Positions 24,959 through 35,199 of a DNA stretch of 64,000 bases are shown piece after piece. The position numbers were made by a program, and so were the translations under genes. The stretch is from Oceanospirillaceae bacterium (GTDB lineage: Bacteria > Pseudomonadota > Gammaproteobacteria > Pseudomonadales > Oceanobacteraceae): contig JACKOM010000006.1 in assembly GCA_024234265.1 (NCBI GenBank), forward strand, positions 76,600-140,599, written 5' to 3'. The notes beneath the pieces are model-generated. The model searched no databases, was not told where the DNA came from, and saw only the letters and a list, made by a program, of their open reading frames with translations. Within the stretch, counting starts at the first letter, position 1; the number at the start of each line of letters is the position of its first letter.

Positions 24959-27693
24959 ATGGGCACCCGTTGGTTAGAACACTTTTTTGAACCCCAGAAA
25001 GTTGCTGTGATAGGGGCTTCTGAACGTGCCAATAGCATGGGTGGTGCGGTTATTTCCAATTTGCTGCAGTCTGGTTTTCGCGGTGAAGTGTTTGCGGTTA
25101 ACGTTAAACGTTATCGCCAGGTACACGGTGTGCCTTGTTTTCAGAAGATTGGCCGCCTGCCTGTGGATGTTGATCTTGCGGTTATTTGCACGCCCGCTGA
25201 CACAATCGAACGCATTCTTAAGCAGCTCGCTAAACAAGGTATCCATTGTGCCTTGATTCTGACTGGCGGTATTTCCCGTGGCAGGGCAGAGCAATTCCAT
25301 CCGGATAAAAATCCATTACGGCGCATCGCGCAAGAACACGGCATGCGCATTATGGGGCCGGGTTGTCTTGGAATCATGGTGCCGGGATATAACCTCAATG
25401 CGAGTTACAGCCATCTGGCGGCGCTGCCTGGCAAGGTAGCCTTTATTGGTCAGTCAGGAACCCTCGCATCCGCTCTGTTGGATTGGTCAAAAGAGCGTGG
25501 TATTGGTTTCTCGCATTTCATGACATTGGGTGACAGTGTTGATGTCAGTTTGCCTGATCTGATTGATTATCTGAGCCGTGACCGCAAGGTTAAAGCCATT
25601 ATGTTGCATCTTGAACATATCGATCAGCCTGAATCCTTTGTGCGTGCGGTGCGTAATGCGTCCGTGGCAAGCTTGTGCTGGCAATTAAGAGCAGCCGTTT
25701 CCCTGCCAGTCAGTTGATTGCAGAAGAAGTGCCCTCCGGATTGCGCCATAAAGATATGGTGTATGAAAACCCTGTTGCTGCGTGCCGGTGTTATGCGCGT
25801 CGACAGCACGGAAGAGTTATTTGAATCGGTTGAATCCCTGTCGCGCATGAAGCCCCTGCCGGGTGGGCGTTTGGCGATCGTATCCAACAGGATGGGGCGG
25901 CGATTCTGGCGATTGATCGTCTGATGCACGATGGTGGTGAGCTGGCTGTTTGTATGAGGAGGACAGTTTGCGTAAGCTGTCGTTTATTTTGCCGGAATAC
26001 TGGTCACACTCGAATCCGATTGATCTGCCGCTGGATGCAAAACCGTCAGTTTATTTGCAGATACTTGAGGTGTTGGAGGACGACCGGGGGTTGATGCTGT
26101 GCTTGTGCTGCATTCGCCAACCCAGGTGGTTTCAAGTTTGCAGGTCGCCCAGGAAATTCTGCTGCACGCCCGGGCCAGTGGTAAAAAATATTCTGACCAG
26201 CTGGTTGGGTGGTGCAACCGTTAGTAAAGCCCGCCAGACTTTTGATGCTGCGGGTGTACCTACCTGATACACCGACAGGGCTATCAAAGCGTTTATGCAT
26301 ATGGTTCGCCATCAGCGCAATCAGGAGTTGATGCGTCAAACCCCGTCGTCCGTCAGCAGTGCTGTGTTACCCAATAAACTTGCAGCAAAAAGTATTCTGG
26401 ATGGCGCATTTGCCGATGGGCGCAATTACTTTAACCTCCCAGGAAATCTACAGTCTGCTTTGGGCTTTATGGTTTTAAATTGCTGAATACCCACTTTGTT
26501 TCGGATGAGTCCGGTATTACCGAAATTGAAGGGCAGGTGGGATTTCCGGCTGCGATTAAAATTATTCACCAGGAATACTGTCACCCGTTTGCGTACGGTA
26601 AAAACCCCGTGACCGCTGGCGGGCTGTGGCAACAGGTTTGCGTGATAAAGGATGCCTTGCTGCAAGCTGCCAAAGGTTTGCGGGAAGAACTTTCCAATCG
26701 TTACCCGTTCAGCCGTGTACATGGTTTCAGTGTGCAGCCTGTGCGCAAAGGTATGGATGCAACCCAGTTCAGTATGGGGATTACCCGTGACGAACATTTT
26801 GGTCCGCTGATTTTTGTTTGGTGGTGGTGGCGCAACTGCGAATATCCTGGCGGACCGCCAGATAGAAATGCCGCCTCTGAATGATGTGTTGGCTCTGCGC
26901 CTGATGGAGCGAACCCATATTTACCGGGTGCTGCGTGAGCGCAGCAAAATTGCCCCGTGATACGGAGGCCTTGTCCCGTATGTTGTTGGCTCTGTCGCAG
27001 ATGGTGGTGGATTTGCCTCACTTGCGCGGTTGTGAGCTTAATGTGCTGCTGCACCTAAAGAGGGGGCAATCGTGCTGGGTATGGCGGCCGATATCGCCCA
27101 TGCCCACGAAACCTGCATCAAACCCTACCCAGCGGGTTGGAAAGTAAGGTGGGGCTGCGGCGCTCTGGTCGTAGTGTGATGTTGCGGCCTATTCGCGGTG
27201 AAGATGAGCCGTCGATGGAGGAGTTTCACCGGGGTTTGAGCCCGGAATCTTTGCGTTACCGCTTTTTTACCAGTCGGCGTAACTTCAAACATCGTGAGTT
27301 TGCCCAGTTTACCCAGATAGATTACGAGCAGGAGATGGCTTTGTGGCCGTGCCGGATGATGCACCGGATACCATGTTAGGGGTTGTGAGGACATGGACAG
27401 ATTCGGATAATGTCCAAGCCGAGTTCTCTGTCATCATTGCGGATGATATGCGGGGGTGAGGGTCTTGGTCATATGTTAATGGCTGAGATGATTCGTTACT
27501 GTAAGCAGCGTGGCATCAAGGAAATGGTGGGTACGGTTCTGAATGACAACGAGCCCATGCTGAAATTAGCCCGTCATCTTGGTTTAAGGTTACCCGTCAC
27601 GTTGCGGCTGACATTGTAGAAATTACTCTGCCATTGAATCCGGTGACGGAGGGTGGCAAAAAAGTGCGGTTGAAAAAACTGCATGAGCAATAA
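24959..27693 (+). pseudogene. Pat/YfiQ-type protein lysine acetyltransferase, disrupted by many indels
   Basis: Pieced together across frames, this is a homologue of E. coli Pka/PatZ/YfiQ (886 residues; here about 911 codons). It has an NDP-forming acyl-CoA synthetase CoA-binding domain (intact up to about 25660, VAVIGASERANSMGG), a ligase domain, an ATP-grasp domain (FPAAIKI; DEHFGPLIFV) and a C-terminal GNAT domain (MLRPIRGEDEP, GLGHMLMAEM). The enzyme acetylates lysines such as those of acetyl-CoA synthetase. At least fifteen one- or two-base indels break the frame, mostly at short homopolymer runs, while the encoded residues on each side stay conserved. No in-frame nonsense change is needed once the indels are corrected. 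This fits local sequencing errors better than true decay. Confidence 0.85.
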
Positions 27694-27712
27694 AACACGA
27701 TAAAAACGATAA

Positions 27713-27728
27713 GCCTGAAAAATCAGGC
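27713..27728. other. Small hairpin upstream of uvrY
   Basis: GCCTGA-AAAA-TCAGGC lies between the acyltransferase stop and the uvrY start. Only A-rich sequence follows it on the plus strand, so it is a weak candidate terminator or leader structure. Confidence 0.3.
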
Positions 27729-27763
27729 AAAATATTCGCTGGCATTTCTAGAGAGGAAGCATC

Positions 27764-28414
27764 TTGATTAAAGTGCTTGTTGTTGATGACCACGACCTGG
27801 TGCGCATGGGTATAGTGAGGTTGCTGTCTGACAACAAGGGAGTTGAAGTCGTCGGTGAGGGCTGCCAGTGGAGAAGAGGCGGTTGAAAAAGCAAAAACCT
27901 GCAGCCTGATGTAGTGTTGATGGATATTAAAATGCCGGGCATGGGCGGTTTGGAAGCTACCCGCAAACTGATGCGCCTGAATGATGAAATTCGCGTCATA
28001 GTGGTGACTGCCTGTGGGGAAGACCCGTACGCGTCGCGGCTTTTACAGGCAGGTGCTTTAGGGTATTTGACTAAAGGCGCCTCTGCGGAAGAAATGATTC
28101 GCGCTATTTTAAAAGTGAAAACAGGGCAGCGTTATATTTCGCCGGAAATTGCGCAGCGCATGGTGTTGCGTCAATTTGAAAGTAGCGAGGCTGCGTGTCC
28201 GTTTGATTTGCTGTCGGACCGTGAGATGCAAATTGCGCTTATGATAGTGAACTGCGAAAAAGTGCAGGATATTTCCGATAAGCTCTATCTTAGCCCCAAA
28301 ACGGTAAATACCTATCGCTACCGTATTTTTGAAAAACTCACCATATCCAGTGATGTTGAATTAACCCGTCTGGCGATTCGCCACGGATTAATTGATGCTG
28401 AAGTTGGTTCCTGA
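27764..28414 (+). CDS. uvrY: Response regulator UvrY/GacA (two compensating indels in this sequence)
   Basis: This is a NarL/FixJ-type regulator, partner of BarA/GacS, controlling Csr/Rsm small RNAs. The receiver domain has VVDDHDLVRMG at the N-terminus, Asp in LMDIKMPGMGG, and Lys in YLTKGAS; a LuxR-type helix-turn-helix (LSPKTVNTYRYRIFEKL) closes the protein. The start is TTG at 27764 behind GAGGAAG. One extra G (27859-27861) and one missing A (27893-27897) shift about eleven codons out of frame and create a stop. The net length is exactly 217 codons, so the original gene is surely intact at about 216 residues (E. coli 218). It lies 3 bases upstream of uvrC as usual. Confidence 0.9.
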
Positions 28415-28417
28415 TGT

Positions 28418-30226
28418 ATGTCTGATGGGTTCGATTCCGCGGCGTTTTTACGCAGCGTTTCTACTAAGCCCGGTGTTTATCGTATGTACGATCAGCACCG
28501 GGAGCTACTCTACGTTGGCAAAGCCAAAAATCTCAAAAACCGTTTAAGCAGTTATTTCCGTGAAAATGGTTTAGCCATCAAAACCCGTGCGTTGGTTGCG
28601 CGCATTGCAGCTGTTGATATCACGGTTACACACAGTGAAACAGAAGCTTTGTTGCTGGAACAAAATTTAATTAAGCAGCATCGCCCGCCTTATAACATCC
28701 TGATGCGGGATGATAAAAGTTACCCCTATATTTTTGTTTCAGAGCATGATTTTCCGCTTTTAGTGATGCGCCGCGGGCGAAAAAATAAACTTGGGCGTTA
28801 TTACGGCCCTTTCCCAAGTGGTTATGCGGTGCGCGAAAGTATTGGTTTTCTGCAAAAAACTTTTCGTTTGCGTAACTGTGAAGATAGTTATTTTGCAAAT
28901 CGCAGCCGCCCGTGCCTGCAGCATCAGATAGGGCGATGTACAGCGCCGTGCGTAGGGTTGATTTCACCAGCGGAGTATCAGGCTGATTTACGACACGCTG
29001 AACTTTTTTTGCAGGGTAACAATCAACAGTTGCTGACGGCATTGCAGCAGGAAATGGATGTCGCTGCACAAGAGCTTGCATTCGAACGTGCTGCTGCTTT
29101 GCGTGACCAGCTGCAACATTTGCGCAAGGTGCAGGAGCATCAATCCATTGAAGCTGGCGAGGCTGATCTGGATTTTTTTGCTGTGTGTCTGCAGCAGGGT
29201 GTTTGTGCAGTACAGATAAATAACATACGTCAGGGGCGCATGCTGGGCAGTCAAAGTTTTTATCCGGATATCTTGTTGGATGAATCGCCGGAATATGTGC
29301 TGGAGGTTGTGGTCAGTCAGTATTATTTGCTGCATGAGCATGAATTACCCGATGAAATTGTTCTGGACCGCGTTATTGAGTCTCGCGAAGTGCTGGCAGG
29401 GTTGTTAACTGAGCGTAAAGGTCGCCAGGTGAAAGTGGCTGTGAGTGTGCGCACGGATAAATCTGCGTGGCTGAAGCTCGCGGTCACTAATGCAGAAGAA
29501 GCGGTGAGGATTAAATTAAGGGATAAAGCCCATATTCACGAGCGGTATGCTGCATTGCAGCAGGCGTTGGGTTTGCACGCAGTACCGTCACGCATGGAGT
29601 GTTTTGATATTAGTCACACCCAGGGTGATCTGACGGTTGCCTCCTGTGTGGTGTTTGATCAGTCGGGCCCTGTTACCTCTGATTACCGGCGTTTTAATAT
29701 TGAAGGTATTACCCCGGGCGATGATTACGCAGCCATGCGACAAGTCTTGCAGCGCCGGTTTCGTCGTGGAATTGCAGAAGATAATTTGCCACAACTCCTC
29801 GTTATTGATGGTGGTAAGGGGCAGATGGGTATTGCCGAGCAGGTATTACGTGAACTGGGTGTGGTCAATTTACCTATCCTTGGGGTTGCAAAAGGGCCAA
29901 CCCGTAAAGCGGGTCTTGAAGAATTATTTATTGATGGGCAACCGGTGGTGATTGATAGCCACTCACCGGCGTTGCATCTTATTCAGCATATCCGTGATGA
30001 GTCACACCGTTTTGCTATTGCCGGGCATCGGCATAAGCGTGGTAAAGCTAAGCGTCAATCGACCCTGGAAGGAATTGACGGAGTAGGGCCCAAGCGCCGC
30101 CGTGAATTAATCCGGTTTTTTGGAGGGATTCAGGAAATTAAATCAGCCAGCGTGGATGAGTTGGTAAAAGTGCCGGGAATCAGTCAGAATCTCGCGCAAA
30201 TTATTTACGATGCACTACACGAGTAG
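28418..30226 (+). CDS. uvrC: Excinuclease ABC subunit UvrC
   Basis: This 602-residue nuclease makes both incisions in nucleotide excision repair after UvrA/UvrB. It has an N-terminal GIY-YIG domain (GVYRMYDQ, LLYVGKAKNLKNRLSSYF), the UvrB-binding UVR motif (about 200-235), an RNase H-like domain (RMECFDISHTQG; LLVIDGGKGQ), and a C-terminal (HhH)2 region (IDGVGPKRRRELIRFFGG; VPGISQNLAQIIY). The order uvrY-uvrC-pgsA is strongly conserved. Confidence 0.97.
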   Translation: MSDGFDSAAFLRSVSTKPGVYRMYDQHRELLYVGKAKNLKNRLSSYFRENGLAIKTRALVARIAAVDITVTHSETEALLLEQNLIKQHRPPYNILMRDDKSYPYIFVSEHDFPLLVMRRGRKNKLGRYYGPFPSGYAVRESIGFLQKTFRLRNCEDSYFANRSRPCLQHQIGRCTAPCVGLISPAEYQADLRHAELFLQGNNQQLLTALQQEMDVAAQELAFERAAALRDQLQHLRKVQEHQSIEAGEADLDFFAVCLQQGVCAVQINNIRQGRMLGSQSFYPDILLDESPEYVLEVVVSQYYLLHEHELPDEIVLDRVIESREVLAGLLTERKGRQVKVAVSVRTDKSAWLKLAVTNAEEAVRIKLRDKAHIHERYAALQQALGLHAVPSRMECFDISHTQGDLTVASCVVFDQSGPVTSDYRRFNIEGITPGDDYAAMRQVLQRRFRRGIAEDNLPQLLVIDGGKGQMGIAEQVLRELGVVNLPILGVAKGPTRKAGLEELFIDGQPVVIDSHSPALHLIQHIRDESHRFAIAGHRHKRGKAKRQSTLEGIDGVGPKRRRELIRFFGGIQEIKSASVDELVKVPGISQNLAQIIYDALHE

Positions 30227-30240
30227 TTAAGAGCCGTTAT

Positions 30241-30792
30241 ATGTGGAACTTGCCAAATTTACTGACCCTCTTACGTGTGATTCTGATTCCGGTGTTGGTG
30301 GCAGTTTATTATTTGCCATTCCAGTGGGCAGGTCTTGCTGCTGCTGTGATGTTTGCTTTGGCGAGCATTACAGACTGGTTTGACGGTTATCTTGCACGCA
30401 AAATGAACCTGATGACGCCATTTGGTGCCTTCCTTGACCCGGTTGCTGATAAGCTGATTGTGGCGGTGGCGCTGGTTGTATTGGTGGAGCGTTACGGCAA
30501 TGTATGGTTAACCTTTGCTGCAACCATCATTATTGGTCGTGAAATTGTTATTTCTGCCCTGCGTGAATGGATGGCTGAGTTGGGTAAGCGGGCCAGTGTG
30601 GCGGTCAGCTATGTTGGTAAGGTTAAAACCCTGATGCAGATGGTGGCGATTACCGGCTTGCTGGGGGTTGATCCGGGTACTCAGTTGGCCGTTGTTGCGC
30701 AGGGGTTGTTGTACATTGCAGCGATCCTGACCCTTTGGTCGATGATGGTTTATTTGCGTGCGGCATGGCCATTCATGTCGGGTTCAAAATAG
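30241..30792 (+). CDS. pgsA: Phosphatidylglycerophosphate synthase
   Basis: This 183-residue inner-membrane enzyme joins CDP-diacylglycerol and glycerol-3-phosphate. The CDP-alcohol phosphotransferase motif (DGYLARKMNLMTPFGAFLDPVADK) is complete, with the catalytic aspartates in place, and there are about five or six membrane helices. It starts 14 bases after uvrC and is followed by the tRNA Gly-Cys-Leu group, as in E. coli (glyW-cysT-leuZ). Confidence 0.96.
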   Translation: MWNLPNLLTLLRVILIPVLVAVYYLPFQWAGLAAAVMFALASITDWFDGYLARKMNLMTPFGAFLDPVADKLIVAVALVVLVERYGNVWLTFAATIIIGREIVISALREWMAELGKRASVAVSYVGKVKTLMQMVAITGLLGVDPGTQLAVVAQGLLYIAAILTLWSMMVYLRAAWPFMSGSK

Positions 30793-30825
30793 TTCTAACC
30801 TCCTAGAATATAAGGAAAAATTTCC

Positions 30826-30853
30826 TTGACAGGCCCTGAAATATAATTAGAAT
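30826..30853 (+). promoter_or_regulatory. Sigma-70 promoter for the tRNA-Gly-Cys-Leu operon
   Basis: TTGACA (30826-30831) and TAGAAT (30848-30853), spacer 16, are followed by a GC-rich discriminator (GGGCC). That layout is typical of stable-RNA promoters under stringent control. Confidence 0.8.
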
Positions 30854-30887
30854 GGGCCACCGTTGAAGGGCATAGCCCAGAGACAAA

Positions 30888-30963
<76 letters not shown>

Positions 30964-31007
30964 AATCATAATTTATGATTTTTCTTGAAGCAGCTAATCA
31001 CTGTTAA

Positions 31008-31081
31008 GGCGCGTTAACAAAGCGGTTATGTAGCGGATTGCAAATCCGCCTAGTCCGGTTCGACTCCGGAACGCGCCTCCA
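31008..31081 (+). tRNA. cysT: tRNA-Cys(GCA)
   Basis: 74 bases; acceptor GGCGCGT with ACGCGCC, anticodon loop TTGCAAA (GCA), T-loop TTCGACT, CCA encoded. Confidence 0.97.
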
Positions 31082-31087
31082 CAAAAA

Positions 31088-31174
31088 GCCCGGATGGTGA
31101 AATAGGTAGACACGAGAGACTTAAAATCTCTTGACCTTACGGTCGTGCCGGTTCGATTCCGGCTCCGGGCACCA
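31088..31174 (+). tRNA. leuZ: tRNA-Leu(TAA)
   Basis: 87 bases, class II with a long variable arm; acceptor GCCCGGA with TCCGGGC, anticodon loop CTTAAAA (TAA), CCA encoded. Starts 6 bases after tRNA-Cys. Confidence 0.97.
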
Positions 31175-31360
31175 TTTAAATACACTCCTCTCAGCTCTGT
31201 ACCTTAATCCAGTAGTCCGCGAAGCTTAATTGTCTGTGTTCATTTCTGGTAATCCCTTTATCTCGCACTTATTTTTATACCGTTATCTACAGAATGCCGC
31301 AGATTTAAGAAGTCGCCAATGCTGGTCTAAGCTTATGTGACTTGCTCCGGGAGATTGGTT

Positions 31361-34300
31361 TTGAGCCGCGTTCTCTGTTTATTCTTTTTTGCACTGCTTT
31401 TTTGCAGGGGTCTTGCGGCAGAACCTGCCGATGTGACGCTATTGCTGAAATGGGATAACCAATTTCAATTTGCGGGTTTTTATGCAGCGCAATGGCAGGG
31501 GTTTTATCAGGAGGAGGGGTTGAATGTAAAAATTATTCCCCGGGTGCAGCCGGATGGCTCTCTGCTGGATTTGCCTGCCATGATGGCAGCCGGCACGGGT
31601 GATTTTGCAATTGGTGGCCCCGATATTCTGCAGCTGCGGGATGATGGTTTGCCATTTGTGTTGTTGGCGTGTTTGTTTCAGCGCAGCCCTTTTGCCTTCG
31701 TTGTTCCCGCAAATAGCCATATACGCACACCATCTGACATGGCAAACGCCCGAATCGGGACTTCAAAGGATTTTGGTTTTTTTGAGTTGCGCAGTCTTTT
31801 TAAGCATGAAGGTGTTGGTGTTGGTGCGGTGCGGTGGCAGCCCTACCATTTTGCATTGCAGGGGTTGATTGATGGGGAGGAGGATGTGTCGATCGACTAT
31901 CAGGTTTCTGCCGATTGGGCCAGCTATGAAAAAGAATTTCCTGTTCGTTTTATTGCTTCTGAAGATTTTGGTTTGAATTTTTATGGGGATCTTATTTACA
32001 CAAGCAAGAGAATGATAAATGAAAAACCTGCTGTAGTGGCGGCATTTGTCAGGGCGTCCCTCCGGGGGTGGGAGTATGCGCTCGAACATGCAGATGAAAT
32101 TTCCCAGCGTATTTCTAATGAGTTGCCCCGCGTATATAAGTATTCGGATATGGCTGCATTTAATCGTCATCAGGCTGAAATTATCCGGCGGTTGATGAAT
32201 TATCCGACAACAACTATCGGGCATGTTAATTTATCCCGTTGGGAAAAAATTCATTTGGCGTTGAAGGATATTGGTGTCGTTAAAGGTGAATTCGACAGTA
32301 AGTCATTTTACTTTTCTTTAGATGATCTTAATTCTGACGGGTATCAGAATTGGATTTTTTGGAGTGTGTTGGGTGTATTTTTGTTTGGGTTGGTTGTTCT
32401 TTCGCTAGTGTTGGAGCGAAAAAGCAGGGTGTCGAAATTCAGGGAGCGTGACTTCAAATCTGCTGTTCATATGTCAGGTGGAATCATGGTAAGAATTTCC
32501 CCTGAAAAACAGTCGATTTGGCTAAGCCGATGGATTGATGGTAGTGATATTGTTGGGTCATCTATTTTTTCTTTTAGTGATTTTTCAAATAGGACGGAAG
32601 ATTCAGAGTTTTCTTTGGTGTGGCTGAAAGGTTTGCCTGAGTCAATGCATTATTCGGATGCTGGTTTTGTATTTGATGTGGCGGGAGATAAAAAATTTTT
32701 CAATCTTAAGGTTAATGAGTCGGCAGAAGAGTCTGGTGTATTAATAGGTATCATGTCGGATGTAACCCCTCAATATAAATATAAAATGAATCTTGAGTAT
32801 TTAAATGCGGAGTTAGATGGCCGGGTAAATGAAGCCTTGATGCAGTATCGCATGGCCATAAGTGATTTAGAGCAAACAAAATACATGTTGCAAACAGTGC
32901 TGGATACATTACCTGTTAGTGTGTTTTGGAAGGATAAAGAAGGTGGGTTTCTGGGTTGTAATGTTGCATTTGCGAGGGATGCAGGAATTACTTCTTCAGC
33001 ACAGGTTCAGGGATTAACGAACAATGATATGCCTTGGTCTGAAGAAGAAAAGAGGCGTTGTTTGGATGAGGAGAATTCCGTTCTGGAGGGAGGGGGTGGA
33101 CGGATAGGTTTGGATGAAAAACGCATTCTGGCAGACGGCAGTATCCGTCATTTGAAGTTTTCACGTATTCCTTTGCTGGACTCGGAAAATAGAGTAGAGG
33201 GCGTGTTAGGTGTATATCAGGATGTGACGTCTGAATATGCTGCAATGCTTGAAAATCAGCAAAAAACGAGTTTGCTGGCAGCAGTTAATGGCAGGTTGTT
33301 GTCCGTTCTGAATAGTTCCCCTGACATTATATTCTTTAAGGATTATGCGGATTCAGAAGGTCAGTACCTGGGGTGCAATAAGTCGTTTGAAGAGTGGGTT
33401 GGCCTAGGACAGGAAGAGATAGTTGGGCGTACGGATGTAGATATTTTTCCTCCAGATAAGGCCAAAACTTATCAGGATGAAGATATGAACATACTGATGC
33501 AGGGGCGGCGTATTACAAAAGAAGGTTGGTTGGTGTTTTCATCGGGCCGTAAAGTATTTATGGAGACAGTGAAGGCGCCAATTTATGATGAAAATAATCA
33601 TATTGTAGGTGTGCTAGGAATTGGTCGTGATAATACAGCTAGGCGACAGGCGGAAAGTTTGTATCGCACTATTTATTCTGTGAGTCATGATGCATATCTG
33701 CTTATTGATGCTAAAGGGGCTATTGAGTCCTGTAATAGGGCTGCAGTTAAGTTGTTGGGTGGTATTACAGAAACAGATTTGCTTGGTTTATTTCCCATAA
33801 AAGATTTATCGCCTGAAGAGCAGGCCGACGGTGTTTCTTCAAGGATAAAGGTAAAAGAATACCACGACATTCTTAATGAAAAAGGCACTGTATTGTTTGA
33901 TTGGGTGCATAAAAAAATATCGGGTGAGCTTGTATATACGCAGGTTTTTTTAGTGCGTTTGTCGGGTGATAATGATGGGCATATTTTTGTTCAGTTGCAT
34001 AATTTAACTGATAGGGTTGAAAGGCAGAATCAGCTTGAGTATGCGCGGCGTTTGGCGGAAGAGGCTGATAAGGCTAAGTCTGGCTTCCTAGCAAATATTA
34101 GTCATGAAATTCGCACGCCATTGAATGCGATTCTGGGGTTTGCTCAGTTGGCTGTGCATAATAAAGACAATGTGGGTGCTTATGTTGATAGGATTAATAA
34201 GTCAGCTAAGCAGTTGCTGGGTATTATTAATGATACGCTTGATTTCGCTAAGATTGAATCTGGTAAATTTGATTTGGAGTTGCGTGAATTTGATTTGCAG

Positions 34301-35149
34301 TCGCTGGTTGAGGATGTTTCTGATTTATATTCTGTGTCTGCACAAATAAAGAAAATATATTTTAGTGTTGAGAATCATGTTGGGCATTTTTATTGCCGTG
34401 GTGATGATGTGCGAATTAAACAGATTTTGAGTAATCTTCTCAGTAATGCTATTAAATTTACACAGAGTGGTGAGGTTAAATTCAGTATCTTTCGCACTCA
34501 TGGGAGTGTTGTGTTTAATGTTGAAGATCAGGGTATAGGTATGAATCCTGAGCAGTTAGATAAATTATTTAAACCTTTTAGTCAGGCAGATGTGTCGACA
34601 ACCCGTATATTTGGTGGTACGGGCCTTGGTTTGTCGATTGTTAAAAAATTGGTCGAAATGATGAATGGGGAAATCTCCGTAAGTAGTCAGGAGGGGCGGG
34701 GAAGCTGTTTTTCCGTATCGCTTCCCCTGTCGGAGGTAATAATGCCTGTTGTTGCCAATACAGCACAGGATTGCCCGGATCTTACTGGTAAGTGTCTGCT
34801 TTTGGTTGAAGATAATGAGATTAATCAGATAGTCGCTCAGGAGATGCTTGCTTCAACCAATGCCCATATTGTGACCTGTAATAACGGCCTGGAAGCTGTT
34901 GAGTATTTGCAGGGGCATGAAGTGGATTTGGTGATTATGGATATACAGATGCCGGTGATGGATGGTTATGAGGCTACCCGTCGTATTCGTCAGCGTTTTA
35001 CGGCTGTTGAGTTGCCGGTAATTGCCATGACGGCCAATGCCATGGTCCATGAACGTCAGGAGGGTATGGCCTGTGGCATGAATGATTATGTTACTAAGCC
35101 CATCGATCAGGGTCTTTTGTACGCTGTGTTGGCAACTTGGTTGGCCTGA
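31361..35149 (+). CDS. Hybrid sensor histidine kinase with NMT1/THI5-like periplasmic domain and PAS domains
   Basis: This is a 1262-residue membrane kinase. It has a signal peptide (to about LAAEP), then an NMT1/THI5-like substrate-binding domain (about 20-315, with VTLLLKWDNQFQFAGFYAA and GDFAIGGPDILQLR), a membrane helix near 330-350, about three PAS modules, HisKA with His 915 (ISHEIRTPLN), HATPase and a C-terminal receiver with Asp 1194 (IMDIQMPVMDG). NMT1-type domains bind pyrimidine-like or sulfonate compounds; the ligand here is unknown. TTG at 31361 is preferred, because GGGAG lies 7 bases before it; a GTG at 31337 is in frame. The middle (32.4-34.7 kb) is visibly more AT-rich than neighbouring genes, suggesting recent acquisition. 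No output regulator is adjacent. Confidence 0.87.
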   Translation: MSRVLCLFFFALLFCRGLAAEPADVTLLLKWDNQFQFAGFYAAQWQGFYQEEGLNVKIIPRVQPDGSLLDLPAMMAAGTGDFAIGGPDILQLRDDGLPFVLLACLFQRSPFAFVVPANSHIRTPSDMANARIGTSKDFGFFELRSLFKHEGVGVGAVRWQPYHFALQGLIDGEEDVSIDYQVSADWASYEKEFPVRFIASEDFGLNFYGDLIYTSKRMINEKPAVVAAFVRASLRGWEYALEHADEISQRISNELPRVYKYSDMAAFNRHQAEIIRRLMNYPTTTIGHVNLSRWEKIHLALKDIGVVKGEFDSKSFYFSLDDLNSDGYQNWIFWSVLGVFLFGLVVLSLVLERKSRVSKFRERDFKSAVHMSGGIMVRISPEKQSIWLSRWIDGSDIVGSSIFSFSDFSNRTEDSEFSLVWLKGLPESMHYSDAGFVFDVAGDKKFFNLKVNESAEESGVLIGIMSDVTPQYKYKMNLEYLNAELDGRVNEALMQYRMAISDLEQTKYMLQTVLDTLPVSVFWKDKEGGFLGCNVAFARDAGITSSAQVQGLTNNDMPWSEEEKRRCLDEENSVLEGGGGRIGLDEKRILADGSIRHLKFSRIPLLDSENRVEGVLGVYQDVTSEYAAMLENQQKTSLLAAVNGRLLSVLNSSPDIIFFKDYADSEGQYLGCNKSFEEWVGLGQEEIVGRTDVDIFPPDKAKTYQDEDMNILMQGRRITKEGWLVFSSGRKVFMETVKAPIYDENNHIVGVLGIGRDNTARRQAESLYRTIYSVSHDAYLLIDAKGAIESCNRAAVKLLGGITETDLLGLFPIKDLSPEEQADGVSSRIKVKEYHDILNEKGTVLFDWVHKKISGELVYTQVFLVRLSGDNDGHIFVQLHNLTDRVERQNQLEYARRLAEEADKAKSGFLANISHEIRTPLNAILGFAQLAVHNKDNVGAYVDRINKSAKQLLGIINDTLDFAKIESGKFDLELREFDLQSLVEDVSDLYSVSAQIKKIYFSVENHVGHFYCRGDDVRIKQILSNLLSNAIKFTQSGEVKFSIFRTHGSVVFNVEDQGIGMNPEQLDKLFKPFSQADVSTTRIFGGTGLGLSIVKKLVEMMNGEISVSSQEGRGSCFSVSLPLSEVIMPVVANTAQDCPDLTGKCLLLVEDNEINQIVAQEMLASTNAHIVTCNNGLEAVEYLQGHEVDLVIMDIQMPVMDGYEATRRIRQRFTAVELPVIAMTANAMVHERQEGMACGMNDYVTKPIDQGLLYAVLATWLA

Positions 35150-35199
35150 TGTGGCGCAAATGCGGCATAGGCAGGCGGGTATTAAGTCGGTATCATCGT

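Noticed and set aside
24959..27693. Series of short separate genes in this interval
   Set aside because: The short open frames join into one Pat/YfiQ-like protein once small indels are corrected; none stands as a gene by itself.
31088..31174. tRNA-Leu as an integration attachment site
   Set aside because: The atypical kinase gene lies just downstream, but no integrase and no repeat of the tRNA 3' end were found in the window.
30994..31185. Reverse-strand open frame across tRNA-Cys and tRNA-Leu
   Set aside because: The tRNAs explain the sequence; such frames are a common false gene call.
31175..31360. Possible TPP riboswitch before the NMT1-domain kinase
   Set aside because: The conserved thi-box cores (CTGAGA and the later ACC-TGA-type segment) are not present.
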